From contig NZ_CP050154.1 in assembly GCF_011617705.1 (NCBI RefSeq), positions 1,612,001 through 1,676,000 of the forward strand: DNA of 64,000 nt, read 5' to 3'. This document shows, one piece after another, positions 55,422 through 64,000 of this stretch. Both the position numbers and the translations under genes were made by a program. Each line of letters begins with the position of its first letter. Positions within the stretch are counted from its first letter, which is position 1. The notes under the pieces were generated by a model that was given only the letters and a program-made list of their open reading frames with translations, had not been told where the DNA came from and searched no databases. Source of the stretch: Brevibacterium limosum. Lineage in GTDB: Bacteria; Actinomycetota; Actinomycetes; Actinomycetales; Brevibacteriaceae.

Positions 55422-55605
55422 ACCATCCAAATTGGGGTTGGTGTGTGCGAAAACAGTTTTGTTTGTTTTTCTAGGATGATGTGAAGAGTTCACACCCATA
55501 GGGTGTGCATGTTGCATGAGTTTTTGGTGTTCGCGTTCGCTGTGCGGTTCTTGGACCACTACTGCCTGAGGCCCCTGGTGGGGGTTGTGGTGGTGGTTTG
55601 TTGGT
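55422..55605 (+). other. 23S-5S spacer
   Basis: A 184-bp T- and G-rich spacer without a tRNA or other gene. Confidence 0.7.
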
Positions 55606-55726
55606 TTTGCGGTGGTGATAGTGGTGGGGAAACGCCCGGTTAACCGTTCCGATCCCGGTAGCTAAGCCCATTCGCGCTGATGGTACTGCAACTTGGTGGT
55701 TGTGGGAGAGTAAGTGACCGCCGCAA
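55606..55726 (+). rRNA. rrf: 5S ribosomal RNA
   Basis: The ends pair (TGCGGTGGT with ACCGCCGCA), and GGGGAAACGCCCGG, CCGATCCCGGTAGCTAAG and GATGGTACTGC are conserved 5S blocks. About 120 nt. Confidence 0.93.
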
Positions 55727-55737
55727 TATTCTTTGAG

Positions 55738-55789
55738 GAAAGGGGTTCCATTCCGACTGGTGAAAACCGGTTGGCGTGGGACCCCTTTC
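55738..55789 (+). terminator. rrn operon terminator
   Basis: A long hairpin: GAAAGGGGT pairs with ACCCCTTTC and the inner ACTGGT with ACCGGT around GAAA, 12 bp after the 5S gene. Confidence 0.85.
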
Positions 55790-55810
55790 TGCTATTCACG
55801 AACGGACACG

Positions 55811-56200
55811 ATGACGACGATTGAGACGCTGCAGAGCGAACTCGCGCAGCACGGCCGGGTGGAACTGCACTTCGGACGCACGAAACAGTTTCTCCGGTCT
55901 GCCGGGTCAGCACTGCGGCTGCGCCGCGCCGATTCGCACGGACCGCAGGTCATCGTCAGCGACGACGGCATCTGGGCCGATACTCCAGACTTTCCTGACG
56001 CAGTCGTGCCGTGGGCCCGTATCCTCGAAGTTCACCTCACCAAGGTCAACGTGAGCTCGTACATCGATGTCAGCATCCGCTCCGCCGACAGTCGCGGACG
56101 CCGACGGACGCTGCGGATGCCTCATATGCTCACGGTCGATCCAGAGGTTCTTGCCAAGTGGATCGTCATGGAACTGATGGTGCGCGGCGACCCCATCTGA
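55811..56200 (+). CDS. Uncharacterised 129-residue protein
   Basis: ATG 55811, just after the rrn terminator, gives 129 residues; an upstream frame extends into the terminator and is not used. It is a soluble, mixed alpha/beta protein with VELHFGRTKQFLRSAGSALRL, a VIVSDDGIWADTP segment and an alternating strand pattern WARILEVHLTKVNVSSYIDVSIRS, which resembles a PH-like barrel, ending in a helix. I cannot assign a family. No ribosome binding site is obvious. It stands alone. Confidence 0.55.
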   Translation: MTTIETLQSELAQHGRVELHFGRTKQFLRSAGSALRLRRADSHGPQVIVSDDGIWADTPDFPDAVVPWARILEVHLTKVNVSSYIDVSIRSADSRGRRRTLRMPHMLTVDPEVLAKWIVMELMVRGDPI

Positions 56201-56351
56201 AGCACGGGTACGGTCGTCTATCAGCATGCTCGCGGTTCTTGCGAAGTCCAAATGCTTGTCGAACAGTGAGTGGCATGTCACGATGAAACTGTCCGCTGCG
56301 TCGGATGCATATGAATAGCGACATCCGAATAGACAGCAAAGGAGAGACCGC

Positions 56352-56978
56352 ATGAACGCATCAACCATCATCTGGATCGTCGTCGCCATCGTCGTCGTCC
56401 TGATCATCGTGGGAATCATCATTGCCGTCAGCCGTAAAGCTGCCGCAAAGAAGCGGGAACGTCAGCGAGAAGAAGCAGCACAGCTTCGTCAGCAGGCAGC
56501 TGAATCCGAACATGAGGTCCGCGCCCGTGAGGCCGATGTCGAGAGGCAGCGAGCCGATGCCAAACTGGCCCAAGCCGAAGCGGACGCACGAGCCGCAGAC
56601 GCAGAGCGTCAGGCAGCCGAAGCCGAGAAGATCGACTTCGACGCCGTTAAGCGTGAAGAGGCTGTGAAAGCCGAACGCCTCGAACACGAACGCAAACTGC
56701 AGCGTGCCGACGAACTGGACCCTGAGTCGCCACAGCACACAGGGGACTCCCGTCGTGCAGTCGATGCCCGAAACGCTGGTACGCCGAAGCCGGGCACTCC
56801 GCACGATCCGGCTGACCCGTCGGCTGAAGCTGGAAACCGGCCTCGTGGTGATCAACCTGAGGCTGACCGCTTAGATCCACGCGTCGACCAGCGCAGCCCG
56901 CAGGACCCGGCTGCTCAGAACGACCGACGGGCAGATCCTCTCGGCGGCAGCGGAGACGGCGACGCTCCCAGACACTGA
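56352..56978 (+). CDS. Membrane-anchored coiled-coil protein
   Basis: ATG 56352 after AAAGGAGAG gives 208 residues. One hydrophobic helix spans residues about 5-27, followed by a basic stretch and a long, highly charged coiled coil rich in Ala, Glu, Arg and Gln (about 35-125). The last 80 residues are Pro, Asp, Arg and Gly-rich and probably disordered. The layout suits a type II membrane protein with a long cytoplasmic rod. No family or enzymatic function can be assigned. A hairpin terminator follows. Confidence 0.6.
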   Translation: MNASTIIWIVVAIVVVLIIVGIIIAVSRKAAAKKRERQREEAAQLRQQAAESEHEVRAREADVERQRADAKLAQAEADARAADAERQAAEAEKIDFDAVKREEAVKAERLEHERKLQRADELDPESPQHTGDSRRAVDARNAGTPKPGTPHDPADPSAEAGNRPRGDQPEADRLDPRVDQRSPQDPAAQNDRRADPLGGSGDGDAPRH

Positions 56979-57004
56979 CAGCCCCTTCTCCTGAGGCTGA
57001 CGAA

Positions 57005-57038
57005 ACGGTGCCCGAACCTCGAACGGTACGGGCACCGT
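57005..57038 (+). terminator. Terminator hairpin after the coiled-coil gene
   Basis: ACGGTGCCCG pairs perfectly with CGGGCACCGT around a 14-nt loop. Confidence 0.65.
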
Positions 57039-57150
57039 CTGTCGTGATCGGACTTCCGGCCAATGCAGGCGAAGGACGAGCATCGGCCGGCTCGCCTCGG
57101 TGAGGGGTGCGCTCGTACGCAACGACACGAATTCGTGACAACCGATTCTG

Positions 57151-57178
57151 TTGAAACCAAGTTCTGCTTCTGTAGTGT
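57151..57178 (+). promoter_or_regulatory. Candidate promoter of the BCCT gene
   Basis: TTGAAA and TAGTGT are spaced by 16 bp and end 30 bp before the BCCT start codon. Confidence 0.4.
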
Positions 57179-57208
57179 GGACGGCAACATCCCGACGGAA
57201 GGTACGCC

Positions 57209-59011
57209 ATGCTCGACAAGATGCACGATGCATTGAGACTCCGCACCAACCCGGCCATCTTCTTCTCCTCAGCGGCCGTGATCATCATCTTCGTCCTCGG
57301 GACGATCTTCTTCACCGATCAGCTCGACGCCGGCGTCTCGGTCGCCTCGGACTGGCTGCTGACGAACCTCGGATGGTTCTACATCCTCGGTGTCACCGTC
57401 TTCGTCGCCTTCCTCATCTACATCGCCGCGTCCCGCTACGGACGAGCGAAACTCGGCCCCGACGACGAACCTCCGGAGCACTCCAACGGCGCCTGGTTCG
57501 CCATGCTCTTCGCCGCCGGCATCGGCTCGATCCTCATGTTCTGGGGCGTCGCCGAACCCGTCAGCCATTTCGGCGACCCACCCCGCGGATCCCTCGGGAT
57601 CGAACCGGGCACGCCTGCCGCCGCGGTCGACGCCATGAACTTCACGTACTACCACTTCACCCTGCACACCTGGGCGATCTTCACCCTGCCTGCACTGTGC
57701 TTCGCGTACTTCATCCACAAAAGGAATCTGCCGCCGCGCGTGAGCTCGATCTTCCAGCCCATCCTCGGTGAGCGCATCCACGGCCCCATCGGCAAGACCA
57801 TCGACGTCGTCGCCATCATCGGCACCGTCTTCGGCATCGCTGTCTCGATCGGTCTGGGCACACTCCAGATCAACGGCGGCCTCGCCCAGGTCATCGGCAT
57901 CCCCGAGAACGCCTTGTGGCAGCTGATCATCATCGGAGTCGTCTGCGGGCTGGCCACGATCTCTGTCTCGCTCGGCCTCGACAAGGGCATCAAGGTCCTG
58001 TCGAACCTCAACATCGTCATGGCCGTGCTGCTGCTCGTCTTCATCGTCGCCTTCGGCCCGACCCTGTTCATGGCCAAGGGCGTCTTCGAATCCTTCGGCT
58101 CCTATGTCCAGCAGCTGCCCGAGCTCGCACTGTGGAACGACACCTTTGCCAACACCGGCTGGCAGAACACCTGGACGGTCTTCTACTGGGCCTGGACGAT
58201 CACCTGGTCGCCGTTCGTCGGAATCTTCATCGCCCGCATCTCCCGTGGACGCACCATCCGACAGTTCGTCATCGGCGTGCTCGCTGTGCCCTCCGCGTTC
58301 TCGGTGCTGTGGTTCGGCATCTTCGGCTACGCCTCCTTCGACATCGAGCTCAACCAGGGTGGGGGACTGGTCGACCGAGTCGTCGACCAGGGAGATATTC
58401 CGGGTGCGCTGTTCGCGTTCCTCGACCACTATCCGCTGGCCGGGCCGATGTCGGTGATCGCGATCGTCCTCGTGGTGATCTTCTTCGTCACGTCGGTCGA
58501 CTCCGCTGCGCTCGTCGTCGACACGATGAACAACGGCCACGAAGACTTCAACCCGCTGCCGCAGCGGATCTTCTGGGCGCTTGCCGTCGCCGTCGTCACC
58601 GCCGCACTGCTGGTGTTCTCCGGTTCCGGCGGACTCGAAGCGCTGCAGTCGACGATCATCCTCGTCGGTCTGCCGTTCTTCATCATCGCCTACTTCCAGA
58701 TCTACGCCCTCATGCGAGCCCTGCGTGAGGACGCCGGCATACTGCCGCGTGTGCGCATGCGCCGCTGGAAGAAGGTCCTGCCGCCCGAAGAGGTCGAACG
58801 CCGTCAGGGCGGTGACGAACAGTTCGGCCACGAATACGACGAGCACGAGGAAGTCGTCACCGAACCTCAAGCGGTCGAACCGGCACCGGAGTTCCGGGAT
58901 CCCTATATCGAGGCGCACGGGCATAAGGGCCGTCGCGAGGGGACACTGGCCAGCCGCACGGGCAGCCGCTCGACCAGTCGCAGCCGAGAAAAGGGCGACG
59001 ACGCCGGCTGA
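57209..59011 (+). CDS. BCCT-family choline/glycine betaine transporter
   Basis: This 600-residue, 12-helix protein starts behind GGAAGG. BCCT signatures are MLFAAGIGSILMFWGVAEP, the Trp-rich TVFYWAWTITWSPFVGIFIARISRGRTIR, and TSVDSAALVVDTM. Such proteins import choline, betaine or carnitine, driven by sodium or protons, and often respond to osmotic stress through the charged tails. Here the C-terminus has about 90 charged residues, with many Glu, Arg and His, which fits osmosensing. Convergent choline oxidation genes make choline the likely substrate. Confidence 0.88.
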   Translation: MLDKMHDALRLRTNPAIFFSSAAVIIIFVLGTIFFTDQLDAGVSVASDWLLTNLGWFYILGVTVFVAFLIYIAASRYGRAKLGPDDEPPEHSNGAWFAMLFAAGIGSILMFWGVAEPVSHFGDPPRGSLGIEPGTPAAAVDAMNFTYYHFTLHTWAIFTLPALCFAYFIHKRNLPPRVSSIFQPILGERIHGPIGKTIDVVAIIGTVFGIAVSIGLGTLQINGGLAQVIGIPENALWQLIIIGVVCGLATISVSLGLDKGIKVLSNLNIVMAVLLLVFIVAFGPTLFMAKGVFESFGSYVQQLPELALWNDTFANTGWQNTWTVFYWAWTITWSPFVGIFIARISRGRTIRQFVIGVLAVPSAFSVLWFGIFGYASFDIELNQGGGLVDRVVDQGDIPGALFAFLDHYPLAGPMSVIAIVLVVIFFVTSVDSAALVVDTMNNGHEDFNPLPQRIFWALAVAVVTAALLVFSGSGGLEALQSTIILVGLPFFIIAYFQIYALMRALREDAGILPRVRMRRWKKVLPPEEVERRQGGDEQFGHEYDEHEEVVTEPQAVEPAPEFRDPYIEAHGHKGRREGTLASRTGSRSTSRSREKGDDAG

Positions 59012-59058
59012 GGCGGACGAGTCCCGAAGCGACAGTTGATTGTCGCAGCTGGGCATGA

Positions 59059-59092
59059 CGAAGGGGGCGCTGCAATCGCAGCGCCCCCTTCG
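59059..59092. terminator. Bidirectional terminator between BCCT and betA-like genes
   Basis: A perfect 15-bp stem, CGAAGGGGGCGCTGC with its complement around AATC, lies between convergent genes. Confidence 0.85.
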
Positions 59093-59162
59093 TTGATTCA
59101 GCTCAGGTCATCGAGTCAGCTCAGGGCCGCCTCGGTGATCTGAGCATCAGACGATTCGATGA

Positions 59163-60731
59163 TCACTGACCGTTCTTGATCATCTCCGCGCACTTCTCAC
59201 CCATCATCATCACGGTGATGTTCGGGTTGACCGTGGTGATCTCCGGCATCGCCGAGGCATCGACGACACGCAGACGGCCCACGCCCTTGACCCGCAGCTG
59301 AGGATCCAGCGGCGACGTCTGGTCATCGGCAGCACCCATGCGTACCGAACCGACCGGGTGGTAGACGGTGTTGTGGGTCTTGCTGATGTACTCGGCCAGG
59401 TCCTCATCGGTCTGGACGTCCTTGCCGGGGAACAGCTCCTCGCCGGCCCATTCGGACATCGCGTCCTGCGACACGATCTCACGCGCCTTCCGGATGCCGG
59501 CGATCATGACCTTCATGTCATAGCCCTCCGGATCGGTGAAGTAGCGGGGATCGAACTTCGGCTTGTCACGGAAGTCCTTCGACCGCAGACGCACCGTGCC
59601 CCGCGAACGGGCATGGGTGACGTTCGGGGTCAGGCAGAACGAGTTCTCCGAGGTCTTGAAGCCGTGACGCAGAGTGTGCATATCGAACGGCACCGAACCG
59701 TAGTGCATCATCAGGTCCGGGCGGTCGAGGCCGTCCTCGGTGGTGGAGAAGATGCCGATCTCCCACCACTGGGTCGACTCCTCGACCATCGGCTTCTTGG
59801 CCTCCCACGAGATGACACCTTCGGGGTGGTCGGCGAGGTTCTCGCCGACTCCCGGCGAATCCACGCGGGCCTCGATTCCCACCTCGGCGAGGTGATCCTT
59901 CGGACCGATCCCCGAGAGCATGAGCAGCTGCGGGGTGTTCACGGCACCAGCGGAGACGATGACTTCCCTCTTCGCTTCGATGCGGGTGGTCTTGCCGAAG
60001 GCGTTGTTGACCACGAGCACACCGGTGCAGTTGTCCGCATCATCGAACTCGAGCTCCTTGGCCTGGGTGTCGGTGAGGATTGTGAGGTTCTCACGATCGA
60101 GGACCGGGTGCAGGTACGACACCGAGGAGGACGAACGGGTGCCGTCTCCCTGACGGTTGATCTGGAAGAAGTTCGCACCCTTCGTGAACGTCTCGCCCTC
60201 GTTGAACTTAACGCGGGGGATGCCGGCCTGCTCACAGGCGTCGAGGAGGGCGACACCGCAGGGATCGGCCGGGGGCACATCCATGAGACTCACCGGACCG
60301 TCGTGTCCGTGGTGGTCACCGGGGCGCTCGTTGTTCTCGAGCTTCTTGTACAGGCCGAAGGTGTCCTTCGAACCCCAACCGGCGGCGCCGTGCTCGTTCT
60401 CCCAGTCGTCGAGATCCTCACGCGGGGCCCAGAAGGCGATGCACGAGTTGTGCGAGGAGCAGCCGCCGAGGACCTTCGCACGCGCCATGCGCATGAACGA
60501 GTTGCCGTTCTCCTGCTCCTCGACCGGGTAGTCCCAGTCGAAACCGGATTCGAGGAGCTCCATCCACCGGTCGAGGCTGAGGATGACGTCCTCATCCACA
60601 TCGGTCGGGCCCGCTTCGAGCAGTCCGACGCTGACCTCGGGATCCTCGCTCAGGCGGGCGGCGACCGCGGCTCCTGCAGAGCCTGCGCCCACGACGACGT
60701 AGTCAAAGCTGTGAGTGGTCTTCACTGTCAT
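59163..60731 (-). CDS. betA: GMC oxidoreductase, probable choline dehydrogenase
   Basis: This 522-residue FAD enzyme of the glucose-methanol-choline family starts with the dinucleotide fold YVVVGAGSAGAAVAARLSE. It carries KVLGGCSSHNSCIAFWAPREDLDDW (GMC signature 1), SAGAVNTPQLLMLSGIGP (signature 2) and YHPVGSVRMG with the catalytic His. It probably oxidises choline to betaine aldehyde. Close family members act on other alcohols, so the substrate rests on the neighbours: the aldehyde dehydrogenase gene 40 bp upstream and the BCCT transporter. Confidence 0.85.
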   Translation of the reverse strand: MTVKTTHSFDYVVVGAGSAGAAVAARLSEDPEVSVGLLEAGPTDVDEDVILSLDRWMELLESGFDWDYPVEEQENGNSFMRMARAKVLGGCSSHNSCIAFWAPREDLDDWENEHGAAGWGSKDTFGLYKKLENNERPGDHHGHDGPVSLMDVPPADPCGVALLDACEQAGIPRVKFNEGETFTKGANFFQINRQGDGTRSSSSVSYLHPVLDRENLTILTDTQAKELEFDDADNCTGVLVVNNAFGKTTRIEAKREVIVSAGAVNTPQLLMLSGIGPKDHLAEVGIEARVDSPGVGENLADHPEGVISWEAKKPMVEESTQWWEIGIFSTTEDGLDRPDLMMHYGSVPFDMHTLRHGFKTSENSFCLTPNVTHARSRGTVRLRSKDFRDKPKFDPRYFTDPEGYDMKVMIAGIRKAREIVSQDAMSEWAGEELFPGKDVQTDEDLAEYISKTHNTVYHPVGSVRMGAADDQTSPLDPQLRVKGVGRLRVVDASAMPEITTVNPNITVMMMGEKCAEMIKNGQ

Positions 60732-60771
60732 TTCTCCTTATTCTGCGAAGTTCGTCTGCCGGGTCACCGAG

Positions 60772-62250
60772 TCACTTGGTGTGGTCGGGGAACCAACCGG
60801 TGACTGCCGGTTCGAGGTTCTGGTAGATGTGCTTGGCCTCCTGGTACTCGGCCAGACCCGTGGGGCCGAGCTCGCGACCGAAGCCGGACTGCTTGTAACC
60901 GCCCCATTCGGCCTGCGGCAGGTAGGGGTGGAAGTCGTTGATCCAGATGGTGCCGTGGCGCAGACGCTGAGCGACCAGCTGGGTCTTGCCCGCATCCTGG
61001 CTCCACACGGCTCCGGCCAGACCGTAGTAGGTGTCATTGGCGATCTCGACGGCCTCGTCGATCGTGGAGAAGGTCTCAACCGTGACGACAGGACCGAAGG
61101 CCTCATCGGAGACGACGGACATTCCGCGCTCGACCTGGTCGAGCACGGTGGGCAGGTAGTAGAAGCCGTCAGCCAGATCGCCTTCACCGAACGTGCCGCC
61201 GCAGCGCAGACGCGCACCTTCGGCGACACCCTTCTCGACATAGGCATGCACCTTGTCGCGGTGTGCTTCGGAGATGAGGGGACCGGTCTCGGCATTGTCA
61301 TCGAAGGGACCGCCGAGGCGGATCTGCTCGGCACGCTCGACGAGGCGGTTGACGAATTCCTCGGCGATGGATTCCTCGACGATGAGTCGGGCACCGGCCG
61401 AGCACACCTGACCGGAGTGGACGAAAGCGCCGTTGAGCGCATTGTCCAGGGCCGCCTCGAAATCGGCATCGGCGAAGATGACGTTGGGGTTCTTGCCGCC
61501 GAGCTCGAGAGCGATCTTCTTGACCGTGTCGGCGGCGTTGCGCGCCAGCAGACGACCGGTGACCAGGCCGCCGGTGAACGAGACCATGTCGATGTCCTCA
61601 TGGGTCGACAGCGGGGCACCGGCATCGGCACCCGCACCGAGGATGAGGTTGCCGACACCGGCCGGCAGACCGAGCTCTTCGAGCACCTGCATCGTGAGGA
61701 TCGCGGTGTGCGGGGTCAGCTCGGCAGGCTTGAGGACGAAGACGTTGCCGGCGGCGATGGCCGGGGCGATCTTCCATGCGGCCTGCAGCAGCGGGTAGTT
61801 CCACGGCGTGATGAGCGCGCAGACGCCGACCGGTTCGTGCACGATCTTCGAGGCCACGGTGTCGGTGCCGGCATCGACGACACGGCCGGCGTCGTTTCCG
61901 GCGAGCTTGCCGAAGTAGTCGAAGCAGTTCGCGATGTCATCCATGTCGATCTGCGACTCGACGAAGCGCTTGCCGGTGTCCAGCGACTCAGCACGCGCGA
62001 ATTCGTCCTTGCGCTCACGCAGAACGGCAGCGAACTTCAGCAGCAGGTCGCCGCGTTCGCTGGCAGGAACGGAGGACCAGACGCCGGAGTCGAAGGCACG
62101 GCGGGCGGCCTTGATCGCCAGCTCGGTGTCCGCGGGGCTGGCTTCGTCCACCTCGGCGACGAAGCTGCCGTCGGCTGGGTTGTGGATCTTCCGGGTTCCA
62201 CCGTTGACGGCTGAAACCCACTGTCCGTCGATGAAGAGTGTGTTGGGCAC
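60772..62250 (-). CDS. betB: Betaine aldehyde dehydrogenase
   Basis: I choose GTG 62250, behind AAGGAG, giving 492 residues; an ATG at 62283 lies before the ribosome binding site. It is a full-length NAD(P)-dependent aldehyde dehydrogenase: [12 protein letters not shown], the general base Glu in [11 protein letters not shown], and the catalytic Cys in [11 protein letters not shown]. It would oxidise betaine aldehyde to glycine betaine. Upstream of the GMC gene in the same operon (40-bp gap), it forms the second half of the choline pathway. No BetI-type regulator is in the window. Confidence 0.88.
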   Translation of the reverse strand: MPNTLFIDGQWVSAVNGGTRKIHNPADGSFVAEVDEASPADTELAIKAARRAFDSGVWSSVPASERGDLLLKFAAVLRERKDEFARAESLDTGKRFVESQIDMDDIANCFDYFGKLAGNDAGRVVDAGTDTVASKIVHEPVGVCALITPWNYPLLQAAWKIAPAIAAGNVFVLKPAELTPHTAILTMQVLEELGLPAGVGNLILGAGADAGAPLSTHEDIDMVSFTGGLVTGRLLARNAADTVKKIALELGGKNPNVIFADADFEAALDNALNGAFVHSGQVCSAGARLIVEESIAEEFVNRLVERAEQIRLGGPFDDNAETGPLISEAHRDKVHAYVEKGVAEGARLRCGGTFGEGDLADGFYYLPTVLDQVERGMSVVSDEAFGPVVTVETFSTIDEAVEIANDTYYGLAGAVWSQDAGKTQLVAQRLRHGTIWINDFHPYLPQAEWGGYKQSGFGRELGPTGLAEYQEAKHIYQNLEPAVTGWFPDHTK

Positions 62251-62931
62251 GATTTCTCCTTTTCCTAGCGGGTGAACGATCATGAGCGATCATGTGATCT
62301 GAAGGGCCGAACGCGCAGTCGCGCCAGCGGGGCATGTGGTGTCACTGCGTTGCCTGGCGGCTGCGAATCTGCGTTCTGACCTGCGTTGCGAACTGCCTCG
62401 GCGGCATTGATTCGCATGCTTCCGGCAATCACAATAGGCGAAGTCAGGGACCGAATGCGCAATCGGATGATGCTGGTCACACAGGCAGGTGATATTGGTC
62501 ATCACCTGCCGAGGGACTGCCGCTGACGGGGATGTGCCGTCGGTCGCGAACGACAGGGCGCCTCTCGTCAAAGACAGGGCGACCCTCGCGAGGGACAGAG
62601 GGGCGGTGGGGCCGGAAATTCTGCTCGTGGAGTCGCGGAGACGTCCGTCATCCGCACAATGGGCTTCCACGTCAGGTGTCATTCATCCCCTGGTGTCGAG
62701 GCGGCGCGGACATCCGCTGCCGCCGAACCTCTTCGAGGCCGTCGGCCGTTCCACTGGATTCGCCTTGATTCTAACAGAGCGCTGAAGCGGTGACCTGGGC
62801 ATTGACTCACCGAGCAACGGGTGCAGCAACGGGCGGAATTCCTATGCTGACGTGTCCCCGCCCACAAGGCGACTCGGCGATGAGTGGACTAGAATAGAGC
62901 GGAACATCGAAAAGACTTCATAGGGAGAATC
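62251..62931. other. 680-bp gap between betB and the repeat/TPR gene
   Basis: Both neighbours are transcribed away from this region, so it must hold two promoters. CGATCATG occurs twice at about 62276-62296 within a partly symmetric stretch next to the betB start, a possible operator. I see no convincing gene in the middle part. Confidence 0.4.
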
Positions 62932-64000
62932 GTGGCCCAAGGGGATTCGCGAGACAGCCAGGACAACCGCCGCGCAGATGGCGGTCACCGCTCAGATCGC
63001 GACAACAATCGCAACCGTCGACCGGACAACCGGGGCGGCCGCGGGCCACGCCAGTCCGACCGCCGAGGCGGCTACCAAGGCAACCGTCGGAACGACGATG
63101 ATCGTCGGGGCGGTTTCAACCGAGACCGCCGTGACGGCGACGACCGTCGTGGTGGTTTCAACCGAGACCGCCGGGATGGCGATGAGCAGCGCGGCGGATA
63201 CCAGGGCAATCGCCGGAACAATGATGATCGCCGAGGCGGCTACGGCCAGAATCGCCGTAATGATGATGATCGTCGGGGCGGTTTCAGCCGGAATCGTCGT
63301 GACGGCGACGACCGCCGAGGCGGCTACCAGGGGAACCGTCGCAACGACGATGATCGTCGTGGCGGATTCAATCGCAATCGTAGGGACGACGACCGGCGTG
63401 GAGGCTTTGGTCAGAACCGTCGGGATGACGATCGTCGTGGCGGATACCAGGGCAATCGCCGCAACGATGACGACCGTCGCGGTGGGTTCAACCGGGACCA
63501 CCGCGACGGCGACGATCGCCGGGGCGGCTACCGCGGAAACCGTCGGGACGACAATCGCGGCGGATACGGACGCAACGACAACGATCGCCGCGCATCCCGC
63601 AAGACCGACACCGGCGAATACGCACGCGACCAACGCGCCCGCCGTCCGCGCATTCAGGAACCCGAGATCCCCGAAGGCGTCACCGGCCGCGAACTCGACA
63701 AAGAGATCTCATCGCAGCTGCGTTCCCTCGACAAAGAGAACGCCGCCATGGTCGCCAAGCACCTCGTCGCCGCAGGCGGTCTGCTCGACCTCGACCCGGA
63801 ACGCGCCCACGAACACGCCAAGGCCGCCATGGCCAGAGCCGGCCGTGTCGCCGTCGTCCGCGAAGCACTCGGTATCGCCGCGTACTACGTGGAGAAGTAC
63901 GACGAAGCCGTCCGCGAGCTGCGCACCCACCGTCGCATCTCCGGCTCGAACGACAACATCGCGCTGATCGCCGACGCCGAACGCGGCCGCGGCAAGCCCG
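62932..64000 (+). CDS. Arg/Gly/Asp-repeat protein with TPR-like domain, 5' part
   Basis: GTG 62932 follows AGGGAG and stays open to the window end (356 residues seen, 3' end missing). Residues 1-235 are a low-complexity chain of DDRRGGF/DDRRGGY-type units, followed by NRR, resembling RGG-box RNA-binding regions. From about 245 (EIPEGVTGRELDKEI) it turns into an ordered helical domain with TPR-like helices such as AAAGGLLDLDPERAHEHAKAAMARAG and AYYVEKYDEAVRELRTHRR. TPR proteins of this type are commonly near tyrS in actinobacteria. RNA or ribosome association is an inference. Codon choice in the repeat region is biased to CGN and GGN. Confidence 0.8.
   Translation, partial: MAQGDSRDSQDNRRADGGHRSDRDNNRNRRPDNRGGRGPRQSDRRGGYQGNRRNDDDRRGGFNRDRRDGDDRRGGFNRDRRDGDEQRGGYQGNRRNNDDRRGGYGQNRRNDDDRRGGFSRNRRDGDDRRGGYQGNRRNDDDRRGGFNRNRRDDDRRGGFGQNRRDDDRRGGYQGNRRNDDDRRGGFNRDHRDGDDRRGGYRGNRRDDNRGGYGRNDNDRRASRKTDTGEYARDQRARRPRIQEPEIPEGVTGRELDKEISSQLRSLDKENAAMVAKHLVAAGGLLDLDPERAHEHAKAAMARAGRVAVVREALGIAAYYVEKYDEAVRELRTHRRISGSNDNIALIADAERGRGKP
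63043..63594 (+). repeat. Degenerate in-frame repeats, Arg/Gly/Asp-rich
   Basis: Units of about 14-17 codons recur, alternating Phe and Tyr versions (DRRGGFNRDRRDGD and DRRGGYQGNRRNDD). The nucleotide copies differ at many third positions, so selection rather than recent slippage seems to keep the pattern. Confidence 0.85.

Noticed and set aside
57269..59056. Long minus-strand frame opposite the BCCT gene
   Set aside because: Extremely Asp/Glu-rich translation from antisense codons of a clear membrane protein; high-GC artefact.
63043..63594. Possible CRISPR array
   Set aside because: The repeats are coding, in frame, of unequal length and without unique spacers. No CRISPR array is seen anywhere in the window.
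62978..63967. Plus-strand frame of Thr/Ala/Val repeats in the last kilobase
   Set aside because: It is a frame-shifted reading of the Arg/Gly/Asp repeat gene starting at 62932, which has the ribosome binding site and a sensible C-terminal domain.

Overview
The window is high-GC DNA from an actinobacterium. The 16S rRNA signature regions read most like Brevibacterium or a close relative. That genus call is from recognition of the sequence, not from a database search. Gene starts usually have a clear GGAGG-type ribosome binding site, and operons are packed with ATGA overlaps.

Layout. (1) 1-8184: the 3' part of an S10-type serine carboxypeptidase, a DUF885 protein, and a divergent GntR-regulated group (amidohydrolase; FAD oxidoreductase; AbgT-type transporter) that looks like uptake and breakdown of an amidated or N-acylated compound. 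(2) 8371-13535: a D-galactonate (De Ley-Doudoroff) operon under an IclR regulator, dgoK-dgoA-dgoD-dgoT. Its dgoK carries a perfect in-frame 201-bp tandem duplication. (3) 13539-35840: an accessory, defence-like island. It contains a decayed MntA/HepT-type toxin-antitoxin fused to a transposase scrap, a tightly coupled three-gene unit (DUF6361-like protein, PLD-like protein, SNF2-like helicase) facing a two-gene AddB/AddA-like helicase-nuclease unit, an AT-rich RloC-like AAA ATPase with a zinc-hook motif, an IS1634-like element killed by one in-frame stop, an AT-rich HIRAN-plus-HTH protein, and a GIY-YIG/DUF2075 helicase overlapping a MazG-like pyrophosphatase. (4) 36018-44687: qor and the arginine cluster argCJBDF-argR-argH; argG is not here. 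(5) 44832-49717: a small membrane protein, a RES/Xre-type toxin-antitoxin pair, tyrS, a YccF-like protein and a formate/nitrite-type channel. (6) 49914-55789: a complete rrn operon (16S-23S-5S) with its own promoter, duplicated leader/spacer signals, no spacer tRNA and a strong terminator. (7) 55811-62250: two small proteins, a BCCT transporter, and convergent choline dehydrogenase and betaine aldehyde dehydrogenase genes, together a choline-to-glycine-betaine osmoprotection set. (8) 62932-64000: the start of a protein with a long Arg/Gly/Asp-rich repeat region followed by a TPR-like domain, cut by the window edge.

The best candidate for an undescribed system is the divergent five-gene unit at 15047-27786, in which two different helicase engines, a PLD-type nuclease and two PD-(D/E)XK nucleases sit around one shared 161-bp promoter region. 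I cannot match this gene set to a named defence system from memory.
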